Notes under the pieces: generated by a model
What the model was told of the DNA's origin: nothing
The model's input: only the letters and a program-made list of their open reading frames with translations
The model's database searches: none
Translations under genes and position numbers: made by a program
Shown here: positions 21,818 through 32,210 of the stretch, piece by piece
How the letters are laid out: each line of letters starts with the position of its first letter
Position numbering within the stretch: the first letter of the stretch is position 1
From: Calonectria ilicicola
Lineage: Eukaryota; Ascomycota; Sordariomycetes; Hypocreales; Nectriaceae
NCBI GenBank assembly: GCA_020809705.1
Contig: CP085826.1
Location: 620,001 to 684,000, forward strand
Direction of reading: 5' to 3'
DNA length: 64,000 bases

Positions 21818-24800
21818 TTAGTCTTCTCCCTTAATTACTTTAAGCAACCACGCCCATGGGTTGAAACTCCAGGGAGTGATATTCGAAGCAGGGCGTCCTT
21901 GATAACCGCCAGTCTTTTCCAGGCAAGATGATATTGCATTTATCCCGGCCGATGCTACTGCATAGAATTTGCTTTCCTTTCCAAACCCAGCTTCGGCCTC
22001 GTCCTGTGCCTTTTGAGAGTACAGTAACGCTTTATCGATTCGGCCAAGCATTCCACAAAAACTGGCAAACATTTCGCACATCTTTATGAATTCAATTTTT
22101 GACTCCACGCCTGTTGGACTTAGAGCTTTCTCGCAGTCATCAAATATCCGCTGGTATATCTTCTCGGCATCCCCAACTCTTTCTTGCTCTATATAGGCTA
22201 TACCTAGCATGATCGTTGCTATTAGGGTAGATACGTGGCCCGGCCCTCTTATCGTAACATAACTATCTACTGCTCGTTGATACATTAGCTCAGCATCATG
22301 AAGCCTACCTTGCATGCTATAGACCGTGGCTAAGTTGAAAACCGAATCGACGATTGAGGGATGATCTGGTCCCAATGCCTTTTCTTTGCCGTTTAGGGCT
22401 TCTTGGTATATTTTCTCGGCGTCCTGAAGTCGATTTTGTGCCATATAAATAGCACCCAGGTTCGCATATTTATCAAGTGTTGAGATATGGTCCGGTCCAA
22501 GGACCTTTTTATAACCATATATGGTTTGCTGGCATTTTATTTCAGCAGCTTGAAACTGGCCCAGCGATATAAAGAGATTGCCTAGGTCACCAATTGCGTT
22601 CAGTGTTTCCAGATGATCTGGTCCAAATGCCTTCTTGTAACCATCCACTGCTCGCTGGTACATTATCTTGGAATCATCAATTTTACCTTGATCTTTGTAA
22701 AGAATGCCAAGGTTGTTTATAGTCTCGAGTGTGGATGGATGTTCTGGTCCTAACACCTTCTCTCTGCCACTTAGGGCGCGCTGGTACATTTTCTCGGCAT
22801 CTTGGAACCGCCCTTGGCTCTTGTAAAGAACACCCATATTATTGAATGCCTGAAGGGTCGATGCGTGGTCCGGTCCCAATACCTTCTCAAAGCCATCTAG
22901 TACTCGCTGGCGCATTCTCTCGCTGTCTTGAAGCTGGCCTTGTGCTTCATAGAGATTGCTCAGATTGCCAACTGTAATAAGGGTTGATATGTCGTCCGAT
23001 CCTAATGATGTTTCCTGACCATCTAGTGCTCGCTGATACATTTTCTGTGCGTCTTGAAGGCGGCCTTGGTTTTTATAGACGGTTCCTAGCTTACTGACTG
23101 TACTGAGTGTTGATGGATGGCCTAGACCGGATGCCTTTTCCTTGCCATTCAGTGCTTGTTGATACATGATCTCGGCATCCTGGAATCGGCCTTGGTCTTC
23201 ATAGAGATCGCCCAATATGCCAAGATTGATTACAATTTCGTCTTCGAGTAACATTCCTTTCATAACTTCAAGACACCTGTCCGCGTGTTTGAGTAATCGT
23301 CGCTGTGTGACCCAAACTCTTTTTGATCCCATTGCGGGATATGCCGCGCCACGCAACGAATCGCTGTGTTGATCATTTTACCATTAGATTCGGCATTTAG
23401 TACATGTATCATCCACGAATGAACGCACGAATGTACGCTGTACCCTCTGGACTCTGTTTGCTTAGGCTTAGTTGGTGGAACAGCCTCTACAAGCCCGTGG
23501 TCACATAAAATCCTCATGACTTCATGAAATTGGATCTTGTTGCTCATCATTTCAGCTAACCACGTTGATTCATTTGCACCATTCTTCAAAAGTTCAAACC
23601 ATAAGTCTTCATTGCTGAAATAGGCCCACTGTCGTAAAAGCGTGGCTGCGATGGGACTTTCTTTCTCAATATGTTGGTATGAAATACCCCACGTTGAGTA
23701 TAATGTTTGATCGTATGATGGCAATCGCGGGGCTACTTGATGTAACTGCAGCCACGAATCATTGTACAATTCTAGATATTCAGAACAGTCCATCGACAGG
23801 TGATCCAGGTATGCACCAGCTGTTGCAAGTGCAAGGGGTAGTCCGTCGAGTCGGCGAATGAGCTCGTGTACGGCAGGATCTGCTTAATTTAGCTTCATCT
23901 TCTGCCATGACCAAATTCAGAGCAACTCACCTTGCTTAATACTATCTCCAGAGGAAACAGACGCAAGAATTTACAAACAATCATCCGCATCTTTCAACTT
24001 AGACAGCTGGATACAATGTCCCAGATTTAAGGATAATCTTGACGTCACAATAATCCCCCCATGGTCTATATTGGGGAGGTATTGGCGAAGATCAAAAGTT
24101 TTGGGGCCAATATAGTCCTTAGAACGTTTTACTGCTTCATCAGCCCACCTTCCTCGAGATAGTTGTGATTGTGTAGTAGTGCTTTTCGTGATGGCTAATA
24201 TTTGATGATCGTAATTATCGTAAACCAATAGTCAGCGGCTATTGATCGGTATCTCTAACCATTGTTTAACTGCTTCAACGATTCTCTTTACGTCTTTGCT
24301 CTCCAATGCAGAGGATATGTATGTTATCGAGGTGTCATGACGAATAATTTGCTCAGCTATATGAACAAAACTTTGTTGTAATGTTGATTCGTCTTTTGCG
24401 TTTAGCCACAGTGCTGTTGAGTATGTCGCTCGGTATTTCTTGATGTACGCAATTGCAAGCTGCGTTTTTCCAATGCCACCTAACCCATGTATAACGACAA
24501 TTCGGCGTCCCGTATTTTCCTGAAGAACATCTCTCATCCGGCTTAGTTCCGCTTCTCTAGCCACGAATCGACTTGTTTCAAAGATATTTGATAAGTTGAT
24601 CGGAAGGTGAAAAACGGCCGAATTGGATTTTGCGTTGCTATTGGAAATCAAATAAGCCATGATTGCAATATGAAATCGTATCCTAGAGCTGAACTTACCT
24701 CGAGGCATTATCCTCGGGCAGGTGAAAGAAGAGCTGTCTTGCATAAGCTGCTGCTGCTGCTGCTGCATAGCCATGCCACTGGTCGTTTTTATGACTGTCG

Positions 24801-25660
24801 CAGTAGTCTGAGATCCCACGGACAACTAAGCATGGAAAATCAGCAAGCGCTCCCGCTGCCTCCATTTCAAAGCATAGTAGCCCATGCTGCTCTGCTAAAC
24901 GATCTCTCAGCGTGGCGCTCTTGACTACTAGTTCCCCAGACGCTATTGTACCACGGTGTACAACAATGAAAGACTCATGATGTTCATTTTCCTCTCTCTC
25001 GATTCTTCGTTTCGGATCGCACTTGCACTCAGTGCAGGATTTGCCTGGTGTTTGGTGAATGTAGTCGGAGTGATACAGATTATCATTACTCACACCAGGA
25101 AACTCGAAACGTCGACTCATGCGGAGACTTTTCCCTTGGAGCCTCTGCACATCCTTCCAGATGGGGTCATTGTCAAATCGTTGGCGTTGCACGGCCAGGT
25201 GCTGGGCAGCATTGAGGAGGACTGAGGGCGGCGGTGGAAGAAAGCCCGTTGGTTCAAAGTGGCCCTCCTTTGCCTTCCCATGATCATATTGTACTGTTCC
25301 AGAATGTATACTTGTCTCCTTGCTTACCACCACGTGGCCTAATCGAATCATTCCATTATCAGTCTCAACAGGCACACCGCCTCCAATACCAACCAATAGG
25401 CCATATCGAAGGTGAGGGAAAGTCATTCTCATCTGGGCTACGACCGTAGCAGCAGAGCAGTTGCCAGTCCGGAGTAAACTGGCGATAACGATGTTATGGT
25501 TGCTAATGCTTCCGAGTTTATAGACGTTGTGGTCAGTCGACTTCTGTGGCAGAGCAGCATGCTCTTCATCTAGCATCTCCACAGCGGCAACCTGTTCTAT
25601 CTCCAGCGGACAGATCCAACCCACTATATACGCGTCATGGTCGAGACGCTTTGGCGGCAT
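21818..25660 (-). pseudogene. Decayed receptor: nucleoside phosphorylase - NB-ARC - TPR
   Basis: The domain order of a fungal NLR-like receptor is complete. Exon 1 (25660-24699) is a PNP/UDP phosphorylase domain with YGLLVGIGGGVP, CFEMEAAG and RGISDYCDSHKN. After a 61-nt intron (24638-24698) comes NB-ARC with P-loop VIHGLGGIGKTQLA. A further intron at 23880-23930 leads to the helical part and about ten kinesin-light-chain-type TPR units (A-E-x-M-Y-Q-R-A-L). Three lesions break it. TGA at 24234-24232 replaces the conserved Trp just before LLVYDNYD (Walker B). TAA at 23973-23971 falls within an I-L-A-S motif. A one-base shift near 23315-23322 sits between the NB-ARC region and the TPRs. No splice alternative removes the first two stops. 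The intact form would be a cytosolic sensor in incompatibility or immunity. Confidence 0.85.
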
Positions 25661-26376
25661 CCTTGCGCTGGTGAGAGGGTTAATGTTGGATCTGCAATAG
25701 TCGCGTTTTTCCAGGCTGTGAAAAAATTGAAGTTTGCTGAATAGCTATCTGTACGCAATGCAAGACTTAATGATCAGGGAATTTCAGGTATGATAAAGGT
25801 ATTCCACAATCGGACTTGGGATTCGTGAGGGGGAAGGCGTAAGCGCCGGCCTCGTGCGGCTGAATGCTGTTTGCAATTCAAGTGACCCGCCCAACCCCCT
25901 CAAATGTAAGATGGCCAATGGCCCAATTTTTTGCGTCCCATTCAAGAATTAGGCTATATACAAAAGGTCTTGAATTGATATAGGATTAGTATTAATGCTG
26001 TATGATTCATTTTGCTGGCCAGATCTTTCCTGGCATGCACTGTAGAGAATTCCCTCACTTGCTTACATTACCACACTAGCACAGAAACCATTGTCTAGAG
26101 CATGTCACGATATCGCAAAAGGCAAGTTAAAATGTTGAACGGAAATTTTCATTTGGTCATTTCCTATTATAAAATACAAGGGAGCAGTCCATGAAAATGA
26201 TCAGGCTATGCATATTTGTTGATCCCGCCAAACTTTCCTCCGTACAATACTAAAAAAGAAAAAAAAATGAAAAAAGGGCATTGAACATCATGGGCCATAG
26301 AGGCTTGCCTAAAGTGGCATCTGTAGTTGTAATAAAGAAAATAGGGATTGTCTGTGTTGATAGGGTTGATCCGATT
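25661..26376. other. Intergenic, promoter side of receptor relic and 3' side of Hsp30 gene
   Basis: No gene seen. An A-rich tract near 26250-26275 precedes the 3' end of the small heat-shock gene. Confidence 0.6.
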
Positions 26377-27027
26377 TTAGTTGACAGCAATGCGTCGGGA
26401 CTCGTGCTTCTTAGCCTTGGGCAGACTGATGTTCAGGATGCCGTCTTTGAAGCTGGCCTTAACGGCTTCCTGGTCAACCCTAGTAGGGAAGCTGAAAGCT
26501 CGAGAGAACTCGCCGACGGTGCGTTCGGTAAGCCAGTACTTTGCGTTGTCTGCAGGCTTGTTCTGGATGGACTGCTGTTCCGTCTTCTGAATCTTAGTGT
26601 TGGTCTCCTTGGGAGTTCCCTCGGTCTCGTGGGAGAGGGCCTCAGGCTCGTCTTCAACAGTTGCCTTGTGAGAGGCGGTCTCTGTCTTCTCTTCACTGCC
26701 TTCAGTGATGGCGCCGCTCATGGCAGTGTCCTCGACAAGGCCGGCAGGAGGTGTACCGGATGTGTAAGTGCGCTCAGTCTTGCCTCGGATGACCATGGTC
26801 TGAGGCTCAGTAAACTCAATGTGAACGTCCTCCTTCTTCATTCCTGGGAACTCGCCGTGGAGTTCGTAGGTCTGCTCCGTCTCGCGGATGTCGAACTTGG
26901 GCTGCCATTGGGGGAGGCTGGCTCGGTGGGTGCTTTGACGGGAGTAGCTGTCAAAGTCGTCAAGAAGACGGAAGAGAGGGTGGAAGGAGGCGTCGTTGTT
27001 GTGGAAGTTTCGGGAGAAGAAAGCCAT
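26377..27027 (-). CDS. Small heat-shock protein, Hsp20/Hsp30 type
   Basis: Single exon, 216 residues, starting at the ATG 27027. The alpha-crystallin domain begins at WQPKFDIRETEQTYELHGEFPGMKKEDVHIEF. It is interrupted by an acidic, low-complexity insert of about 90 residues (near residues 95-160, rich in E, T and K), then resumes with AFSFPTRVDQEAVKASFKDGILNISLPKAKK. This split layout is typical of Hsp30 in filamentous fungi. The protein holds unfolded clients under heat stress in the cytosol. Heat-shock elements at 27226-27293, about 200-265 bp upstream of the ATG, fit heat induction by Hsf1. A long antisense frame over this gene is a codon-bias artefact. Confidence 0.93.
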   Translation of the reverse strand: MAFFSRNFHNNDASFHPLFRLLDDFDSYSRQSTHRASLPQWQPKFDIRETEQTYELHGEFPGMKKEDVHIEFTEPQTMVIRGKTERTYTSGTPPAGLVEDTAMSGAITEGSEEKTETASHKATVEDEPEALSHETEGTPKETNTKIQKTEQQSIQNKPADNAKYWLTERTVGEFSRAFSFPTRVDQEAVKASFKDGILNISLPKAKKHESRRIAVN

Positions 27028-27958
27028 TTTGTATGTATTGAAAGTGGTAGAGGCTTGTTGAGTTGTTGATTGCAAGAAAGTTGGTCTTGAGAGTTGGAGT
27101 GGGATTAGAGAGAAGATGTTGTTGTGTTTGCTTGCAGAAAAAAAAATTGAGGATTGCGGGAAGGGAAGCAATTATTTATAACTGAAGCGATGGTATTATG
27201 GATATTGATGGTGGTCTCTGCCATGTTCGAGAATATTTGGGAATCACTGGGACGTGACGATTCTGGAAGTTGCTGGACATGGGTAGAAGATTCTAGTACT
27301 TGGTGGGAGTTGAAGGAACCAGTGAACATTTGGTGACAACAACGAAGATCTTGGAGGGAAATTAATCGAAATAAATTGAATTACATAGAATAATATCTAA
27401 TCAACGCATCTAATACTAGATTTTCTCTTGTTTCTTCCAGTTGTCCGCGATCATGTTTGGATTGAGGCCTTCATGAGTCCTCTCACACATGCTGAATAGC
27501 CATGGTCCGTGCACGTGGCTGAGTCCACCTAACCGAGTTGTGGCTGTGGCCGGTAATACATCGGGACTTACTAGAATGGGAACGACACCTTTATCTGCGC
27601 CACTCACTCAGTCATATCAGCACCCGGACAGAGAGTTGGAGTAGTGTGGTGATACGCGGAAGTGGTAAGATGAATCACACAGAGCTGAAGGCCCACTTCG
27701 TGGATGACATTTTGTGCCATGCCGGCAAATTTTGTATTAAAAGACTTTCGATACGCGAAATACGCGGATACGGGCTCTCCCGCTGAGCCTGCTTGTTATC
27801 CCATTCCCTCTATAACTCCGGTTCTTGACCAAGTGAAAAGCAAACTTGGGTAAATAATACAGGATATAATCTGGTCGTTGACGCTGTTGTTCCCCCATCC
27901 AAAACTCCTTTCCCTCATTACCATAAACGAAGATATTTAGTCGGCTCAACATTATATT
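27028..27958. other. Intergenic, Hsp30 promoter and 3' flank of GPI protein gene
   Basis: Apart from the heat-shock elements, no gene or repeat can be supported between the Hsp30 start and the end of the cysteine-rich gene. Confidence 0.6.
27226..27293. promoter_or_regulatory. Heat-shock elements
   Basis: TTCgaGAAtaTTTggGAA at 27226-27243 has four alternating nTTC/nGAA units in exact 5-bp phase, with one mismatch. TTCtgGAA (27261-27268) and GAAgaTTC (27286-27293) follow. These are canonical Hsf1 targets placed upstream of the Hsp30 gene. Confidence 0.7.
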
Positions 27959-28513
27959 TTATAGGATGAGCAGGACACATAGAGCTATCCCGAGAGCAGC
28001 GCGGCTGTCGAGTAAAGCAGCATCCGACGTAGAGCCACCGGCGTTGCCGCCACTGCTTTTGCCACTTTTGCGAGGCCACAGCATGTTGAGAGCCTCGGTG
28101 TCGTCGCCAGTGACACAGGTGCCCCTCTTGGTGCAGGTTTCGGTCGCATCGCAGTAGGTCCCGTCGCCGCAGTTGACGGCTCCCACCGGGATACACGAGC
28201 CCGCATCGCCGAGTTCATACTCGGGCTCGCAGCGGTCGGCCTCTCCTGAGCACGTCTCACCATTTGGGCAGCATCCTCCGCTGACACAGTATTTCCCGGG
28301 TGCGCAATAGGACCCAACTTCGGGCAGGCAGCAGGGTGCTGTTTTCGGGATGCAGAAGCCGCCGCATGAAACTTGGAACGCGTTGCAGGCAGGGCGTGAA
28401 GACAAGGGTTTTTGGTCGCCATCCACCTCGTACAGTCCTCGTTGAATGTAAAAACCAGTCAAGTTTGCAGCGCTCAAGCTGGCAAGGGCCAGAAGCAGAC
28501 CGAACCGGGCCAT
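27959..28513 (-). CDS. Cysteine-rich secreted protein, probably GPI-anchored
   Basis: Single exon, 184 residues, from the ATG at 28513. A signal peptide (about residues 1-17) is followed by a mature region with roughly 18 cysteines in closely spaced pairs (SCGGFC, CCLP, GGCC, CEP). A Gly/Ser-rich linker and a C-terminal hydrophobic stretch of about 12 residues without a charged tail complete it, the layout of a GPI-anchor signal. Such proteins sit on the cell wall or membrane; the cysteine pattern suggests small disulphide-knotted modules. No enzyme motif is seen. The longer frame upstream lacks an ATG. It stands alone between two large spacers. Confidence 0.8.
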   Translation of the reverse strand: MARFGLLLALASLSAANLTGFYIQRGLYEVDGDQKPLSSRPACNAFQVSCGGFCIPKTAPCCLPEVGSYCAPGKYCVSGGCCPNGETCSGEADRCEPEYELGDAGSCIPVGAVNCGDGTYCDATETCTKRGTCVTGDDTEALNMLWPRKSGKSSGGNAGGSTSDAALLDSRAALGIALCVLLIL

Positions 28514-30727
28514 TTTTTGGAGGTTGGATTGATCGGATGTCGGTTCTGGACTAACGGCGTGGTGGCGTCGGATGGAATCTAAGATGCGGAGGCAGCGGCA
28601 GCTAAGACGGGCGCGCAATTAACGATGAGTTCAGCGGCGCGATAAGTGGGCTGGGCCACCACTTTATAAACTGGATTGATTGTACAGTATTTGTAGGTGT
28701 ATGTACATATGTACAGTGCTTGCGCATGCATGTCAGCAACTTGCAGGGCTGGTGCGTGATGTGATGCCCTCTCCTCTCTTCCCTCTTCAACTCACAGCCC
28801 AGTGGGGAGATGGTGCCAAACTCATTATGCCTGTGGGATCCAGGATCGCCCGCCTGTTGGGGGATCCGCCGGGCCCCAGGAGACTGTTCCGTATGAGGTC
28901 CCACGCCCCGATGTGCGTGTTTACATGGCCAACGAGCTGAGCCGGAGTGGGCCAACACTCACAGGGCTGATGGCCACAGCCCTTGTCCGTGCAGCAGGGT
29001 CGCTATGCTGACGGAAAGGGGGATTCGCCGCGAGGCAGTGTCGTCACGTCCAAGAGCTTAAGCTGTCGTGATGCTATTGGAGGGTGGCCTTGTGAATGTT
29101 ACCGTGGTCAGCCAACCGCAGCCCTCGCCATCAAAATCAACCCGCTCTTGATAGCCATGGGCAAATGGCGATGCAGGATCCTGGCCCGCAAGGTGCCATT
29201 TTGCTAAGAAGACCGGCCTGCTCTCAGTCTGCCACCACTGGGCATTTTTGCTGCCAAGCCGTAGAAAATTTTGGTCGGCCATTTCCTTTTTGGTACAGCA
29301 AGACGTGCTGCTCCGTTTGTCTTTGCACCAGCGACCGAGCAGAACGACGCACAAACGGCCTAAACAACCAGATTGGGACAATATTTGCCATGTCTACTCA
29401 AGCAGGGTCTTGATTGATCTACGTCATTTAGACGGTAGTTGTTCTTTATTCTGTGTATATTGCTTCTTTTCTATGCACTCCAGTATATGTACAACACATG
29501 GCAGCGAGCGAGAACCCGTCATCCAAGCCATCCATGCGTTAAATTAATTGCGCATCAAGGATCACCCAGATGCATTGCATACACTAAGCACAAAAGCTTT
29601 GGTCGCAGCAATCAGATCAGTTAAAATTGATGAACAATCAGCCTCCCGGAAATAAGGATAGACATGCTGGGGAAACGCGGTCTTGCAACGGCTGCTGGTG
29701 CTTGTCCAACGTCGCGTACCCTACAGAAACAATCCACCATCTCGAATGAATCGTTATCTGTCAGAAACGTTCAGCTCGGGCGACCCACAATCGATGCGAG
29801 GGAGAAGGATTGCCCGCTAAATCCAACTGCTTTTTGAAGATTACTAAGACCTGTAAATTTCATCTCCCCACGTAATACAATCCCATCGCCGGTTGTACAA
29901 ATTTTCGTGTAGAGCTACAAAAAGAAAAGCATCATCGAGAGTACGAATACTCGAGGTGGATAAAACAAGGCAACAAAACCAGTAATGTGAAAACTGTCTA
30001 GCTTTGTGTTTTATGCATGTGATTTAAGTTTATAATGATTCGTGAAACTGAAGATATCATCTCGCTTGATTAAATTCTGCCATGACGTGCTATGTTTTTT
30101 TTAATCCCCCCCCCTCACTGTCAACATACGCATTAGGTCTAGTGCAAATTGGGCATCGCATGTCCACAGCGAAGCGACAGAAGGACATTCTTCGTGTTTG
30201 AGGCTGATCCACACTCTAACCTAATGTTTATCTGATCATCAACTGGTTCATCATGATTCGAGGTGTGCAACTGATTCGCTGGTTGGGGGACCATTGACTG
30301 CCATTAGTTAGCTCTCCCCAATGTGGCGCATGCCCCCATTCGCGCGGTCGGCATTTTGTTGCCGAACAGACAGCGGGTTTGCCAGGGAAATGGCTGCGAT
30401 GACGCTTCGACTACCAGCGACGCGTCAAACAGAAAGCCATCGCCTTCAAGCCTTGCATCTGAAGAGGAAATTCGGCTGCTAGTGTTACATACAAATTTCC
30501 GCTTGGGTAGCCATTCAATGACGGTGGTGACGTCAATCATTAGGTGGCTGTTGATTATTGTCGAGCCTAGAACCTCACTACTAGTCGTACAGATAAATTC
30601 TCCGCGTACATAATAGTTGCTCTACAGGCCTTATAAAACTTAATGGAACATTCAAATACGAGTTGTGATATCAATTTTAATCTCAACCTGCACGGCCTGG
30701 CGCTACCACTCGACGAATTCCGTCAAA
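28514..30727. other. Intergenic, no supported gene
   Basis: About 2.2 kb between the divergent starts of the GPI protein and PAP2 genes. Frames of up to 107 codons lack domains or splice patterns. A short C-run lies near 30105-30113. Nothing else stands out. Confidence 0.55.
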
Positions 30728-31898
30728 ATGGGCTTCTTCAATCGCAGCAAAGACGGCCAACCATCCCGGGGTCGATCGATATTCCCTCGATCACATCATC
30801 AATATGAACCGTATCGCATGTCGAATCGGCCTAGTTTTGGGCAGTGGCTAAAACACACATGGCTAGACATTGTTACCATGGTGATTATGGGCGTCATTGG
30901 TTTGGGAGTAAGTCACATTGATTCAACGTCAGGTAATTGAGAAGATATCTAATACGCAACCACAGGTTTATGAAGCCCACCCAGCGCCATCAAGATCTTT
31001 TGCCGTGACATTTTCCGATGGCGAAGTTGTTTTCCCCGAGTTTGCATTTCCACTTCGAGATGAAATCATCCCCATTTGGTTGGCTGCCTTCTTGGCAAGT
31101 GTCATTCCCATCTTCATTATTCTTGTCATGCAAATCCGCATCCGATCTTTTTGGGACGTCAACAATGCCGTTATTGGTCTCTTATACTCCCTCATCACCG
31201 CCGCCGTGTTCCAAGTCTTTCTCAAGTGGCTTATCGGTGGCCTGCGCCCGCACTTTTTGGACGTGTGCAAACCAGACGTTAGCCTGGCAAACGGCCAAGG
31301 CTACAATGAGAAAGGATACAATAAGCTTTTCTATACGAAGGAAATTTGCACGGGAGACCAAGATCAAATCGATGACAGCCTCGAATCATTCCCCAGTGGA
31401 CACACGACCGCGGCCTTCGCTGGCTTCATTTATCTGTATCTCTACCTCAACGCAAAGCTCAAGGTCTTTTCCAACTACCATCCCGCAATGTGGAAGCTCA
31501 TTGCCATATACGCTCCAGTGCTTGGGGCAGTCTTAATTGGAGGGGCCCTAACTATTGATGAGTTTCATAACTGGTACGACGTCTTGGCCGGCGCCATTAT
31601 TGGCACTGTCATGGCCTTCTCCGCATACCGAATGACATATGCTTCTATTTGGGACTGGAGATTCAACCATATTCCCCTCAACAGGGGCTCGCCTTTCATG
31701 TATGCCATTGAGGAAGCTGATTTAGTCGATGCTGTGTTTACTCGAAGAGCAGGATGGGGAGTATTTAGGCAACCTGGCGGGGTGGACAAGCATCGCAACA
31801 GCGACCCGGCTTTCAATCATCAAAACCACCATCACAGCCCAACCATTCCTCGCAGAGCCGTAGGAAGCAGCGCAAAGCCATCAGAGGACATTGTTTGA
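30728..31898 (+). CDS. PAP2-family lipid phosphate phosphatase (Dpp1/Lpp1-like)
   Basis: Two exons, 30728-30907 and 30966-31898 (58-nt intron), give 370 residues. Six membrane helices are predicted by eye. Phosphatase motif 1 is KWLIGGLRP and motif 2 is FPSGHTTAAF. Motif 3 reads ALTIDEFHNWYDV: the catalytic His and Asp are kept, but the usual Ser-Arg pair at its start is Ala-Leu. Relatives dephosphorylate diacylglycerol pyrophosphate and phosphatidate in the vacuole or ER membrane. The His-rich C-terminal tail (about residues 335-370) is probably cytosolic. From memory the same motif-3 change occurs in other fungal members, so it may mark a subfamily rather than loss of activity. Confidence 0.9.
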
Positions 31899-32210
31899 GA
31901 GGGAATCATACCATACAGTAGAGTTAATATACCAATTCTCTCTTCTCTCACACAACTACGGCTTCGTAGCTTTCGATTAAGCTCCGTGAAGAAGCAAAAA
32001 TCGATTATTTAGATTCATTCACAAAATCAATACACACTTGGGAAAAGTCCGGAATGGTCAAAAAGGCGAATTACCTGCATCTCTGAGACAAGAATCACAC
32101 CAAAGTCTGACAACACGATACTAAGGTGCGCAATTAGGTACAGATTAGCAAATATCATAACTCAATCTGGAAAGTGTTTTTGTATTCGGAGATCCATTTA
32201 TAATTAGAAC
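31899..32210. other. Convergent 3' region
   Basis: 3' flanks of the PAP2 gene and the CHAT gene, which converge; no other feature seen. Confidence 0.6.

Noticed and set aside
26281..27069. 262-codon plus-strand frame
   Set aside because: It lies antisense to the Hsp30 gene, shows no domain, and arises from the biased codons of that gene.
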